Below, one piece after another: positions 8,612-18,216 of a stretch of 64,000 nt of DNA. Numbering within the stretch: position 1 is the first letter of the stretch; each line of letters opens with the position of its first letter. This DNA comes from Microbacterium jejuense. GTDB lineage: Bacteria > Actinomycetota > Actinomycetes > Actinomycetales > Microbacteriaceae. The DNA lies in NCBI RefSeq assembly GCF_019511665.1, contig NZ_JAEUAW010000006.1:186001-250000 (forward strand). The letters are read 5' to 3'. Under the pieces are notes generated by a model that did no database searches, was not told the DNA's origin, and saw nothing but the letters and a program-made list of their open reading frames with translations. The translations under genes were made by a program, and so were the position numbers.

Positions 8612-9301
8612 TCAGGCCACCGGCTTCTTCAGGCGATCCTTGACGGTGGACGCGTACACGTCCTCGTATTCCTGTTCGCCCAGCCGCTGCAGCGCGACCA
8701 TGATCTCGTCGGTGACCGAGCGCAGGATGTACCGGTCGCCCTCCATGCCCTCGAAGCGCGAGAAGTCGAGCGGCTCGCCGATCACGATGCCGACGCGCAC
8801 GATGCGCGGGATCGTGGTGCCGATCGGGAGCATGGTGTCGGTATCGACCATCACCACCGGCACGACGGGCACATGCGCCTCCAGTGCCATGCGGGCGAGG
8901 CCCGTCCTGCCGCGGTAGAGCTTGCCGTCGGGGCTGCGGGTGCCTTCGGGATAGATGCCGAGCAGGTCTCCCCGGCCGAGCACCTGCAGGCCCGTGTTGA
9001 GCGAGGCCTCGGAGGCCTTGCCGCCCGAGCGGTCGATGGGGATCTGCCCGGTGGCCTTCATGAACATCCGGGTCGCCCAGCCCTTGAGTCCCTTGCCGGT
9101 GAAGTAGTCGCTCTTGGCGAGGAACGACACGGGCCGGTCGATCATGAGGGGCAGGAAGATGGAGTCCATCACCGACAGGTGATTGCTCGCGAGGATGGCC
9201 GCACCCTCGGCGGGGACGTTGCGCCGGCCGACGATCCACGGGCGCCAGATCGCCTTGACGATCGGTCCGATCACCACGTACTTCATCAGCCAGTAGAACA
9301 T
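8612..9301 (-). CDS. plsC: 1-acyl-sn-glycerol-3-phosphate acyltransferase
   Basis: A 229-residue membrane-associated acyltransferase that makes phosphatidic acid from lysophosphatidic acid. It has the PlsC motifs: catalytic HX4D as NHLSVMD (about residues 41-47), the substrate motif GIYPEGTRSPDG, and the VPVVPVVMV hydrophobic strand. The hydrophobic N-terminus (MFYWLMKYVVIGPIVKAIW) is a membrane anchor. The ATG at 9301 was chosen because the frame upstream of it overlaps the ROK kinase gene and gives a sequence unlike any acyltransferase. It begins 7 bases after the ROK kinase stop, so the two form an operon. M. tuberculosis has a plsC-like gene (Rv2182c) in the same neighbourhood. Confidence 0.93.
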   Translation of the reverse strand: MFYWLMKYVVIGPIVKAIWRPWIVGRRNVPAEGAAILASNHLSVMDSIFLPLMIDRPVSFLAKSDYFTGKGLKGWATRMFMKATGQIPIDRSGGKASEASLNTGLQVLGRGDLLGIYPEGTRSPDGKLYRGRTGLARMALEAHVPVVPVVMVDTDTMLPIGTTIPRIVRVGIVIGEPLDFSRFEGMEGDRYILRSVTDEIMVALQRLGEQEYEDVYASTVKDRLKKPVA

Positions 9302-9308
9302 CGGGCGT

Positions 9309-10244
9309 CTACCCCTCCGCCGAGGCCAGGTCCGCGGCGCCGATGAGCCCCGCGTCGTTGACGAGCTGCGCGATTGCGAACTGCGCGACCGGACGATCGC
9401 CGTAGCCGGGCAGCGACGTCTCGTACGCCAGGCGGACGGGCGCGAGGAGGTCCTCGCCGAGCTGGGCGACGCCGCCCCCGATGACGAACAGCTCCGGATC
9501 GAGCACGGCCTGGAACCCGCCGCACGCCTCGCCCAGGGCGGTCGCGACGCGACGCAGCGCCTCCGTGGCGCCGGGGTCGCCGGCCAGCACGAGGCGCGAC
9601 ACGGCAGGACCCGAGATCGTGCCGGTCTCGGCGCGAAGGGCAGCGAGGGCCTCGCCGATGCCGCCGGCGTCGGCGATGTCGTGGGCCTCCCGCTGCAGCG
9701 CGCGGCCGGACGCGTACTGCTCGAGGCATCCGCTCTGCCCGCACCCGCACAGCAGGCCGCCGCGGATGAAGCGCAGGTGGCCGAGCTCGGCGGCGATGCC
9801 ATGGCCGCCGCGGAACAGCTCGCCGTCGAGGATGATGGCTCCGCCGACGCCGGTGCCCATGGTGAGCATGACCATGTGCCCGACGCCCTTCCCGGCGCCG
9901 AACCGGTACTCGGCCCAGCCGGCGGCGTTCGCGTCGTTCTCGATCGCGACGGGGAGCTGGATGCCGTCCTCCAGGCGCGCCTTGAGCGGCTCGTTGCGCC
10001 ACGCGATGTTGGGCGCGTGGATCACGATCGCGCGGTCGCGGTCGATGAAGCCGGCGGCGGCGACACCCACGGCGGCGACGTCGTGACCGGAGCGGAAGTG
10101 GCGCGCCATGTCGATGACCGCCTGGGCGAGCGCCCCGGTGTCGGTGGGCGTGTCGACGCGGACCTTCTCGATGATGCGGCCCTCGGCGTCGACGACGCCT
10201 CCTGCGATCTTCGTCCCGCCGATGTCGATGCCGACCTTGAGCAC
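9309..10244 (-). CDS. ROK-family glucokinase
   Basis: A 311-residue sugar kinase of the ROK family. The GTG start at 10244 gives (M)LKVGIDIGGTKIAGGVV, with the phosphate-binding DIGGTK, and has a GGAAGGAAGAG ribosome site. Other signatures are AIENDANAAGWAE (catalytic ENDAN), MLTMGTGVGGAII, and the ROK zinc motif CGCGQSGCLEQYASG. These support ATP-dependent phosphorylation of glucose or a closely related hexose in the cytoplasm. It is the first gene of a two-gene unit with plsC and is divergent from the acyl-CoA synthetase gene. Specificity for glucose is inferred from the family. Confidence 0.93.
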   Translation of the reverse strand: MLKVGIDIGGTKIAGGVVDAEGRIIEKVRVDTPTDTGALAQAVIDMARHFRSGHDVAAVGVAAAGFIDRDRAIVIHAPNIAWRNEPLKARLEDGIQLPVAIENDANAAGWAEYRFGAGKGVGHMVMLTMGTGVGGAIILDGELFRGGHGIAAELGHLRFIRGGLLCGCGQSGCLEQYASGRALQREAHDIADAGGIGEALAALRAETGTISGPAVSRLVLAGDPGATEALRRVATALGEACGGFQAVLDPELFVIGGGVAQLGEDLLAPVRLAYETSLPGYGDRPVAQFAIAQLVNDAGLIGAADLASAEG

Positions 10245-10398
10245 TGCTCTTCCTTCCCGGCCGCCGCACGCGCGGACAGCGTCTTGAAGTCTAGCCAGGG
10301 CGTCCTCGTCCACAGCCCCTGCAGCGCGCATGTGACGGCCGATTAGACTCGAGCCATCTACCCGAGATAGTCCGTCGTCCGGTACCGAAGGAGCTGCC

Positions 10399-12225
10399 GT
10401 GGTCCAGTTCGAAGTCCCTGCGATCGTCCCCGCCGATCCGCAGGCCAACATCTCCGACCTTCTGGTCGAACGCGTCAAGGCGACGCCCGACAGGGCGCTG
10501 TTCGCCGTCCCCGCGGGCGACGGGTGGCGCGACATCAGCGCCGCCGAGTTCCAAAAGCAGGTCATCGCGCTCGCCAAGGGCTTCGCCGCCGCCGGCATCG
10601 AGCCGGGCGACAAGGTGGGCTTCGTCGCCCGCACGACGTACGAGTGGTCGCTCGTCGACTTCGCGCTGTTCTACGCCGGCGCCGTCATGGTCCCGATCTA
10701 CGAGACCAGCTCGGCGGCGCAGATCGCCTGGAACCTGTCGGACTCCGGCGCGATCGCCATCATCACCGAGCAGCCCGACCACACCGCGCGGTTCGAAGAG
10801 GCGCGGGCAGAGCTGCCGCTGGTCCGCTCGTCGTGGCAGATGCACGCCGGCGACCTCGACGCGCTCGTCGAGCAGGGCAAGGGCGTCGCCGACGAAGAGA
10901 TCGAGCGCCGCCGCAGCCTCGCCGTCGGCGGCGACATCGCGACCCTCATCTACACGTCGGGCTCGACCGGCAGGCCGAAGGGGTGCGTGCTGACGCACAG
11001 CAACTTCGTCGAGCTCGCCCGCAACTCGGCCAAGTCCCTGCACGAGGTCGTCGAGACGCCGGGCGCGTCCACGCTGCTGTTCATCACGACGGCGCACGTC
11101 TTCGCCCGCTTCATCTCCATCCTCGCGGTGCACTCCGGCGTGAAGGTCGGCCACCAGCCCGACACCAAGCAGCTGCTGCCGGCGCTCGGCTCGTTCAAGC
11201 CGACGTTCCTGCTCGCGGTCCCCCGCGTCTTCGAGAAGGTCTACAACTCCGCCGAGCAGAAGGCCGAGTCCGGCGGCAAGGGCAGGATCTTCCGCGCCGC
11301 GGCCAAGACCGCCGTCGAGCACTCGACGCTGCTGCAGGAGGGCAAGAAGATCCCCTTCGGCACGAAGATCAAGTTCGCGCTGTTCGACAAGCTCGTCTAC
11401 TCGAAGCTGCGCGAGGCCATGGGCGGCCGCGTGACCTACGCCGTGTCGGGCTCCGCGCCGCTCGGTCCGCGTCTCGGCCACTTCTTCCACAGCCTCGGCG
11501 TCACGATCCTCGAGGGCTACGGCCTGACCGAGACCACGGCGCCGGCGACGGTCAACATCCCGTCCAAGTCGAAGATCGGCACCGTCGGCCCCGTCCTGCC
11601 GGGCGTCGGCATCCGTCTCGCCGACGACGGCGAGATCCAGGTGCGCGGCATCAACGTCTTCAAGGAGTACTGGCGCAACGACGAGGCCACGGCGGCCGCG
11701 TTCGACGGCGACTGGTTCAAGACCGGCGACGTCGGGTCGTTCGACGACGAGGGCTTCCTCACGATCACGGGCCGCAAGAAAGAGATCATCGTGACCGCGG
11801 GAGGCAAGAACGTCTCGCCCGCCGCGCTCGAGGATCCCATCCGCGCCAACCCGATCGTCGGCCAGGTGGTCGTCGTCGGCGACCAGAAGCCGTTCATCTC
11901 GGCGCTGATCACCCTCGACCCCGAGATGCTGCCGACGTGGCTCGCGAACAACGACCTTCCCAAGGATCTGTCGCTGGCCGATGCCGCGGCCAACCCCGCG
12001 GTGCGCGCCGAGGTGCAGCGCGCGATCGACGAGGCGAACAAGTACGTCTCGCGCGCCGAGTCGATCCGCAAGTTCACGATCCTCCCGACGGAGTGGACCG
12101 AAGACAGCGGACACCTCACGCCGAAGATGAGCATCAAGCGCAACGTCATCCTCGCGGACTTCGCAGGCGACATCGAAGAGATCTACGCGGTGCCGGTGAG
12201 CACCACGAACGTCTCGCTCTCGTAG
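10399..12225 (+). CDS. Long-chain fatty acid-CoA ligase (AMP-dependent)
   Basis: A 608-residue acyl-adenylate-forming enzyme that activates fatty acids to acyl-CoA. The P-loop motif [19 protein letters not shown] (about residues 183-201), the LEGYGLTETTAP adenylation motif, DGDWFKTGDVG, and the C-terminal ITGRKKEIIVTAGGKNVSP with its hinge and catalytic Lys region are all present. It belongs to the FadD15-like branch, and M. tuberculosis fadD15 (Rv2187) lies in the same relative position. The GTG start has an AAGGAG ribosome site; a TAGACT -10 at about 10344 implies a leader of about 45 bases. A hairpin terminator follows. Confidence 0.95.
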   Translation: MVQFEVPAIVPADPQANISDLLVERVKATPDRALFAVPAGDGWRDISAAEFQKQVIALAKGFAAAGIEPGDKVGFVARTTYEWSLVDFALFYAGAVMVPIYETSSAAQIAWNLSDSGAIAIITEQPDHTARFEEARAELPLVRSSWQMHAGDLDALVEQGKGVADEEIERRRSLAVGGDIATLIYTSGSTGRPKGCVLTHSNFVELARNSAKSLHEVVETPGASTLLFITTAHVFARFISILAVHSGVKVGHQPDTKQLLPALGSFKPTFLLAVPRVFEKVYNSAEQKAESGGKGRIFRAAAKTAVEHSTLLQEGKKIPFGTKIKFALFDKLVYSKLREAMGGRVTYAVSGSAPLGPRLGHFFHSLGVTILEGYGLTETTAPATVNIPSKSKIGTVGPVLPGVGIRLADDGEIQVRGINVFKEYWRNDEATAAAFDGDWFKTGDVGSFDDEGFLTITGRKKEIIVTAGGKNVSPAALEDPIRANPIVGQVVVVGDQKPFISALITLDPEMLPTWLANNDLPKDLSLADAAANPAVRAEVQRAIDEANKYVSRAESIRKFTILPTEWTEDSGHLTPKMSIKRNVILADFAGDIEEIYAVPVSTTNVSLS

Positions 12226-12234
12226 GCGATACAG

Positions 12235-12272
12235 AAAGGGATGCCGGCGGCCACGGCCGCCGGCATCCCTTT
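12235..12272. terminator. Bidirectional terminator between the acyl-CoA ligase gene and def
   Basis: An almost uninterrupted inverted repeat: AAAGGGATGCCGGCGG and its complement ending in CCCTTT, around a small central loop. It lies between convergent genes (12225 and 12296). The flanking A3 and T3 give short U tracts in both directions. Confidence 0.85.
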
Positions 12273-12295
12273 CGCGTTCTCTTGACGGGGTTTCG

Positions 12296-12787
12296 TCAGA
12301 ACCAGTCGGACTCGCGGATCTCGCGCATGGCGATGCGGCGCTCCTCGGGCGTGAGCCGCTCGAGGTAGAGCATGCCGTCGAGGTGGTCGGTCTCGTGCTG
12401 CAGCGCCTGGGCCAGCAGCCCCTCGCCCTCGAGCACGAGCTCGTTGCCGTCCAGGTCGATGCCGACGACCTTGGCGTACGGGTAGCGGACGGCGTCGTGC
12501 CACAGGCCGGGCACAGAGAGGCAGCCTTCGCCGATGGCCTCGGGCTCGCCCGACACCTCGACGAGCACGGGGTTGATCACGTACCCGATGTCCCCGTCGA
12601 TGTTGTAGCTGAACGCGCGCAGGCCGACGCCGATCTGGTTGGCCGCGACGCCGGCGCGTCCGGGCAGCTCGACGGTGTCGACGAGGTCGCGCACGAGCGC
12701 GCGCACGCCGTCGTCGATGGTGGCGATCGGCGCGCAGACGGACTTCAGGACAGGGTCGCCGAAGAGGCGGATCGGACGGACCGCCAT
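12296..12787 (-). CDS. def: Peptide deformylase
   Basis: A 163-residue metalloenzyme that removes the N-formyl group from new proteins. All three motifs are present: GVAANQIGV (motif 1), EGCLSVPG (motif 2, metal-binding Cys) and QHETDHLDG (motif 3, HExxH). The ATG at 12787 gives [15 protein letters not shown], the usual start, and follows the stop of the MinD-like gene by only two bases, so translation is probably coupled. Length is typical (about 160-190). Confidence 0.97.
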   Translation of the reverse strand: MAVRPIRLFGDPVLKSVCAPIATIDDGVRALVRDLVDTVELPGRAGVAANQIGVGLRAFSYNIDGDIGYVINPVLVEVSGEPEAIGEGCLSVPGLWHDAVRYPYAKVVGIDLDGNELVLEGEGLLAQALQHETDHLDGMLYLERLTPEERRIAMREIRESDWF

Positions 12788-12789
12788 GC

Positions 12790-14661
12790 TCAGGCGGCCA
12801 CGGCGGGCGTGCGCAGGCCCTCGACGACGGTGGCGGCCAGTTCGCGGGCGGCCTCGCGGGTCGCCGGCTGCAGTTCGCGGAACACGATGGCGCTGCCGGC
12901 GGCGATGTGCGCGTCGTACGGCACGCGCACCACGGCCCGCACGCGCGTGCGGAAGTGCGCCTCGAGCTCGTCGAGCTGGACGAGCGGATGCCCCGGCTTG
13001 GCGTTGTTGAGCACGACGATGGCGCTGCGCACCTTGTCGGAGTAGCCGTTGGTCTCGAGCCACGTCAGCGTCTCGGACGCGAGACGCGCCTCGTCGACGC
13101 TGAGGCCTGCGACGATGACGAGCTGGTCGGCCAGGTCGAGCGTCGCCCCCATGACCGAGTGCACGATCCCCGTGCCGGTGTCGGTCAGGACGACCGAGTA
13201 GTAGTGCGCGGCCAGGGCGGCGACATCCCGGTAGTCGGCGTCGTTGAACGCCTCCGACACGCGGGGGTCGGTGTCGGACGCGACGACGTCCAGGCGCGTC
13301 TCGTCGCGCGCGACGATGTTCGACAGGTCGTTGAAGCCGACCACCTCGGGGCTGATGCGGACGAGGTCGCGGACGGTCTTGCCGCTGTCGCGCGAGATGC
13401 GCTCGGCGAGCGTGCCGCGGTCGGGGTTGGCGTCGACGGCGATCACGCGGTCGTCGCGGGCGTCGGCGAGTGCCATGCCCAGCAGCGTCGTCACGGTCGT
13501 CTTGCCGACGCCGCCCTTGCGCGAGAGCACCGGCACGAAACGGGCGCCGCCGGCGAGCGGAGCGGCGATGCGGCGGTCCATCTCTTTGCGGGCCCGGGCG
13601 CGCTTGCTGTCGCCGAGGTTGATGCGCCTGCCCGAGATCGAGTACAGGAAGTGCTGCCACGTGCCCTCGGGTTCGGGGCGCACCACCTGGTGCGGGTCGA
13701 GCAGGCGGTCGGCGGTGAGCAGGTCGGAGGTCTCGCGACCGGCCTCGAACTCGCCGAGGCGCTTGGAGGTCAGCGTGACACCGGGCCGGGGCGCGATGCG
13801 GTCCACGGCGCGCTCCACCACCGGGACGGCACCGGTGTGCTGCGCCTCCCGCCGGGTGGCGGGGGCCGGCGCGGTGGCTGCCGCCGCTGCGGCCGCCGCG
13901 GGGACGACCGGAGGCGCGGGAGCATCGGCCGCTGCGGATCGGGATGCCGCGGCATCCGTCTCTTCGGGTTCCGGGGCGTGCGCAGTCATGGGATCCTCCG
14001 CGATCTCATCGGTCAGCTCGAGGTCGAACTCGGTGCCGTCGAACTCGAAGTCGGACGTGTCGAAGTCGACGCCGGCGAACTCGTCGGCCTCGGACTCGGC
14101 GGCAGGCTCGTCGGCCGTCTCGGGAGCGACCTCGGCGGACTCCTCCCCCGTGGCGGACTCGGCGGCGTCGGCGACGTCGGCCACCGGCTCGGCCTCGAGC
14201 GCCTCGTCGGGGACCTCGACGGCGACGTCCTCTGCGTCGACCGGCTCGAGCGGCTCGACCGGCTCGGCGTCCTCCGGCGCAGGCAGCGGCCCGTCCGCGA
14301 CGTCGGCGGACTCCTCGTCCACGATCACGGCGTCCTCGATGACCTCGACCTCGGCCTCGTCCTCGCCGTCGGCGACGGGCACCTCGTCGGCCTCGATCAC
14401 GTCCTCGACGGGCTCGGTGGGAACGAACGCCTCGACGACGGGCAGGTCGGCGTCGGCGGGGATCTCGATGACGAACGGGACCTCGTCGTCGATCACGCCG
14501 TCGTCGTCGCGGTCGTCATCCGACTCCGTCGGCAGCTCGACGCTCACCTGCGCGGTCGCACCTCCGAGGATGCCGATGCCTGCGGTGTCGAGGCTTCCGG
14601 TGTCGGAGAGCACGCCGTTCACGGGCTCGTCGGGCGTGTGGTCGGTGCGATCGGGCGTCAC
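12790..14661 (-). CDS. MinD/ParA-family ATPase with long acidic N-terminal region
   Basis: A 623-residue protein. Residues 1 to about 235 are highly acidic and of low complexity (runs of Glu, Asp, Ala, Val), probably disordered; an Ala/Pro stretch follows. The C-terminal ~270 residues form a deviant-Walker P-loop ATPase: [20 protein letters not shown] (Walker A with signature Lys), [15 protein letters not shown] and VVLTDTGTG. Related actinobacterial proteins include EspI-like and other MinD/ParA-type ATPases of unknown partner. The GTG start has an AGGAGAA ribosome site. It is in a two-gene unit with def, stop and start separated by two bases. It may act in positioning or secretion, but no partner is visible in the window. 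Confidence 0.85.
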   Translation of the reverse strand: MTPDRTDHTPDEPVNGVLSDTGSLDTAGIGILGGATAQVSVELPTESDDDRDDDGVIDDEVPFVIEIPADADLPVVEAFVPTEPVEDVIEADEVPVADGEDEAEVEVIEDAVIVDEESADVADGPLPAPEDAEPVEPLEPVDAEDVAVEVPDEALEAEPVADVADAAESATGEESAEVAPETADEPAAESEADEFAGVDFDTSDFEFDGTEFDLELTDEIAEDPMTAHAPEPEETDAAASRSAAADAPAPPVVPAAAAAAAATAPAPATRREAQHTGAVPVVERAVDRIAPRPGVTLTSKRLGEFEAGRETSDLLTADRLLDPHQVVRPEPEGTWQHFLYSISGRRINLGDSKRARARKEMDRRIAAPLAGGARFVPVLSRKGGVGKTTVTTLLGMALADARDDRVIAVDANPDRGTLAERISRDSGKTVRDLVRISPEVVGFNDLSNIVARDETRLDVVASDTDPRVSEAFNDADYRDVAALAAHYYSVVLTDTGTGIVHSVMGATLDLADQLVIVAGLSVDEARLASETLTWLETNGYSDKVRSAIVVLNNAKPGHPLVQLDELEAHFRTRVRAVVRVPYDAHIAAGSAIVFRELQPATREAARELAATVVEGLRTPAVAA

Positions 14662-14710
14662 TGCGGAGTTCTCCTGGGCAGTCGTATTCGGGCGGATGCC
14701 ACCCTCCAGG

Positions 14711-17700
14711 CTACTGGGCCGGACGGATCACGACCAAAAGGTCACCGGCATCCACCTGCGCGGTCTCGGCGATGGCGAGACGCTCGACCACTCCGTCGAC
14801 GGGCGCGGTGATGGCCGCCTCCATCTTCATCGCCTCGATCGAGGCGACCGGCTGGCCGGCGGTGACGGTGTCTCCGACGAGCGTCTTGAGCGTCACGACA
14901 CCGGAGAAGGGCGCCGCGACCTGCCCCGGCCTGGTGGTGTCGGCCTTCTCGGCCTGTCGCGCCTCGACGGTGATGCTGCGGTCGCGCACGAACACGGGAC
15001 GCAGCTGGCCGTTGAGCGTGGTCATGACGGTCCGGATGCCCTTGTCATCGGCCTCGCCGATCGCTTCGAGTCCGACGAACAGCTGCACGCCGCGCTCGAT
15101 CTCGACCACGTGCTCGGCGCCCGCGGTGAGTCCGTACAGGTAGTCGGCGGTGTCGAGCACGCTGAGGTCGCCGAACACCTCGCGCGTCTGCTGGAACGCA
15201 CGGGTTGGCCCGGGGAACAGCAGCTTGTTCAGCATCTCGCGCCGCGACGCCGGATCGGCGTCGAGCGCCGCGGACTCCGCGTCCGTCAACGGAGTGAGGT
15301 CGATGCTCACCTGGCGGCCCTGCAGCACCTTCGTGCGGAACGGCTCGGGCCACCCGCCCGGCAGGTCCCCCAGCTCCCCCGCCATGAATCCCACGACCGA
15401 ATCGGGGATGTCGTAGTTCTGCGGGTTCTCGGCGAAGTCCTTCGGGTCGGCCTTGACCGCCGCGAGGTGCAGGGCGAGGTCGCCGACCACCTTGGACGAC
15501 GGCGTGACCTTCGGCACGCGCCCGAGGATCTCGTTCGCGGCGGCGTACATGTCCTCGATGAGCTCGAAGTCCTCGGCGAGGCCGAGCGCGATCGCCTGCT
15601 GACGCAGGTTCGACAGCTGGCCGCCGGGGATCTCGTGGTGGTAGACGCGGCCGGTGGGGCCCGGCAGTCCCGACTCGAACGGGCGGTACAGGTGGCGCAC
15701 GGCCTCCCAGTAGGGCTCGAGGTCGCTCACGGCGTCGAGCGAGAGGCCGGTGTCGCGGTCGGTGTGCGACAGCGCGGCCACGAGGGCCGACAGCGACGGT
15801 TGGCTCGTCGTGCCCGACATCGGCGCGGCAGCGGCGTCCACGGCATCGGCCCCGGCCGCGCTGGCGGCGAGCAGCGTCGCGAGCTGGCCTCCGGCGGTGT
15901 CGTGCGTGTGCACGTGCACCGGCACGTCGAAGTTCTCGCGCAGTGCGCTGACGAGGCGGGATGCCGCGGCCGGGCGAAGCAGGCCCGCCATGTCTTTGAT
16001 CGCCAGGACGTGGGCTCCGGCATCCACGATCTGCTCTGCGAGCTTCAGGTAGTAGTCCAGCGTGTAGAGGTCTTCGGCCGGGTTGAGCAGGTCGCCCGTG
16101 TAGCAGACGGCGACCTCCGCGATGGAGATGCCCGTGGCCAGCACGGCGTCGATCGCCGGGCGCATCTGCGTCACGTCGTTGAGCGCGTCGAAGATGCGGA
16201 AGATGTCGATGCCCGACGCCGCCGCCTCACGCACGAAGGCGTCGGTGACCTCGGTGGGGTACGGCGTATACCCCACCGTGTTGCGCCCGCGCAGCAGCAT
16301 CTGGATCGCCACGTTGGGCAGCGCGGTGCGCAGTCGGTCCAGGCGCTCCCACGGGTCCTCGCCGAGGAAGCGCAGCGCGACATCGTACGTCGCACCGCCC
16401 CACGCCTCGACCGACAACAGCTGCGGGGTCAGCCGGGCGACGTACGGCGCGACGGTGACGAGGTCCTTCGTGCGCACACGGGTGGCCAGCAGCGACTGGT
16501 GGGCGTCGCGGAACGTGGTCTCGGTGACCGCCAGCGCCTTCTGGTCGCGCAGCGCCTTCGCGAAGCCGGCAGGCCCGAGCTCCAGCAGCCGCTGGCGCGA
16601 TCCGGCGGGCGGCTCCGCCGTCAGATCGAGGGCCGGGAGCTTCAGCCGCGGGTCGACGGTGACCGGATTGTCGCCGTTCGGCTTGTTGACCGTCGTGTCG
16701 GTCAGCCAGTTGAGGATCTTCGTGCCGCGGTCCTTGGACTCGCGGCCCTTGAGCAGCCCGGGTCGCTCGTCGATGAACGACGTGCTGATGTCGCCGGCGA
16801 CGAACGACGGGTCGTCGAGCACCGCCTGCAGGAACGGGATGTTCGTCGAGACCCCGCGGATGCGGAACTCGGCGAGGGCGCGGCGGGCGCGCACGACGGC
16901 GGCGCCGAAGTCGCGTCCGCGGCACGTGAGCTTGGCCAGCATCGAGTCGAAGTGGGGGCTGATCTGCGCGCCTGCGGCCGTCGTGCCGCCGTCGAGGCGG
17001 ATGCCCGCGCCGCCCGGCGACCGGTAGGTCGTGATCTTCCCGGTGTCGGGACGGAATCCCTGCGTGGGGTCCTCCGTCGTGATGCGGCACTGCAGCGCCG
17101 CGCCGCGCAGATGGATCTGATCCTGCGTGAGCCCCAGGTCGGCGAGGCTCTGTCCGGCCGCGATGCGCATCTGCGACTGCACGAGGTCGACGTCGGTGAC
17201 CTCTTCGGTGACGGTGTGCTCGACCTGGATGCGCGGGTTCATCTCGATGAAGACGACCTCGCCCGTGCGGGGGCCTGCGGTCTCGAGCAGGAACTCGACC
17301 GTGCCGGCGTTCTCGTAGCCGATCGATCGCGCGAACGCGACGGCGTAGCCGTGCAGGGCGTCGCGCACCGCGGGGTCGAGATTGGGCGCCGGGGCGATCT
17401 CGATCACCTTCTGGTGGCGCCGCTGCACCGAGCAGTCGCGCTCGAACAGGTGCACCGTCTCGCCTGAGCGATCGGCGAGGATCTGCACCTCGACGTGACG
17501 CGGGCGCAGGACGGCCTGCTCGAGGAACACGCGCGCGTCGCCGAACGCGCTGCCCGCCTCGCGCATCGCCTCGGCGAGGGCGGGCGCCAGTTCCTCCGCG
17601 CGCTCGACGCGCCGCATCCCTCGTCCTCCGCCGCCGGCGACCGCCTTGACGAAGATGGGGAACCCGATCGCGTCGGCCTGCGCCAGCAGTTCGTCGACGT

Positions 17701-18118
17701 CCTCGGACGCCTCCGTCGAGCGCAGCACCGGCACACCGGCCGAGACGGCGTGCTGCTTGGCGGTGACCTTGTTGCCCGCCATCTCGAGCACGTTCGCGGG
17801 CGGGCCGATGAACGCGATGCCGTTGGCGGCTGCCTTCTCGGCCAGGTCGGGGTTCTCCGAGAGGAAGCCGTACCCCGGGTAGATGGCGTCGGCTCCGGCC
17901 TCCTTCGCGACGCGCACGATCTCGTCGACATCGAGATACGCGCGGACGGGATGCCCCACCTCGCCGATCTGGTAGGCCTCGTCGGCCTTCAGCCGGTGCA
18001 GCGAGTTCCGGTCCTCGTAAGGGAACACCGCGACGGTGCGCGCCCCCAGCTCGTACGCGGCGCGGAAGGCGCGGATGGCGATCTCTCCGCGATTGGCGAC
18101 CAGGATCTTGCGGAACAT
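14711..18118 (-). CDS. pyc: Pyruvate carboxylase
   Basis: A 1135-residue biotin enzyme that carboxylates pyruvate to oxaloacetate (anaplerosis). Domains in order: biotin carboxylase (about 1-455, with FVKAVAGGGGRGMRRV ATP-grasp loop, EMNPRIQVEHTVTEEVTDVDLV), carboxyltransferase (about 530-810, with YTGDLLNPAEDLYTLDYYLKLAEQ, IKDMAGLLRP and HVHTHDTAGGQ metal site), allosteric/central domain, and the C-terminal biotinyl domain with the biotin Lys in IEAMKMEAAI at about residue 1098. Length is normal for single-chain PYC. A GGAGG ribosome site precedes the ATG. It is divergent from the ParA-like gene. Confidence 0.98.
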   Translation of the reverse strand: MFRKILVANRGEIAIRAFRAAYELGARTVAVFPYEDRNSLHRLKADEAYQIGEVGHPVRAYLDVDEIVRVAKEAGADAIYPGYGFLSENPDLAEKAAANGIAFIGPPANVLEMAGNKVTAKQHAVSAGVPVLRSTEASEDVDELLAQADAIGFPIFVKAVAGGGGRGMRRVERAEELAPALAEAMREAGSAFGDARVFLEQAVLRPRHVEVQILADRSGETVHLFERDCSVQRRHQKVIEIAPAPNLDPAVRDALHGYAVAFARSIGYENAGTVEFLLETAGPRTGEVVFIEMNPRIQVEHTVTEEVTDVDLVQSQMRIAAGQSLADLGLTQDQIHLRGAALQCRITTEDPTQGFRPDTGKITTYRSPGGAGIRLDGGTTAAGAQISPHFDSMLAKLTCRGRDFGAAVVRARRALAEFRIRGVSTNIPFLQAVLDDPSFVAGDISTSFIDERPGLLKGRESKDRGTKILNWLTDTTVNKPNGDNPVTVDPRLKLPALDLTAEPPAGSRQRLLELGPAGFAKALRDQKALAVTETTFRDAHQSLLATRVRTKDLVTVAPYVARLTPQLLSVEAWGGATYDVALRFLGEDPWERLDRLRTALPNVAIQMLLRGRNTVGYTPYPTEVTDAFVREAAASGIDIFRIFDALNDVTQMRPAIDAVLATGISIAEVAVCYTGDLLNPAEDLYTLDYYLKLAEQIVDAGAHVLAIKDMAGLLRPAAASRLVSALRENFDVPVHVHTHDTAGGQLATLLAASAAGADAVDAAAAPMSGTTSQPSLSALVAALSHTDRDTGLSLDAVSDLEPYWEAVRHLYRPFESGLPGPTGRVYHHEIPGGQLSNLRQQAIALGLAEDFELIEDMYAAANEILGRVPKVTPSSKVVGDLALHLAAVKADPKDFAENPQNYDIPDSVVGFMAGELGDLPGGWPEPFRTKVLQGRQVSIDLTPLTDAESAALDADPASRREMLNKLLFPGPTRAFQQTREVFGDLSVLDTADYLYGLTAGAEHVVEIERGVQLFVGLEAIGEADDKGIRTVMTTLNGQLRPVFVRDRSITVEARQAEKADTTRPGQVAAPFSGVVTLKTLVGDTVTAGQPVASIEAMKMEAAITAPVDGVVERLAIAETAQVDAGDLLVVIRPAQ

Positions 18119-18216
18119 TCGACCTCCGTCAGCGGCGGTGCGCGCGGCTGCGGGATCGACGCCCCGCCAGCCGGCTGAGTGTGCTCTCAGCCTAGGGGAC
18201 GGTAACGTGGTCGCTT

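Noticed and set aside
13244..17467. A 1400-codon open frame on the plus strand opposite the MinD-like and pyc genes
   Set aside because: It is low-complexity Ser/Arg/Ala-rich sequence of the kind produced opposite GC-rich genes; the minus-strand products are clear families with intact motifs.
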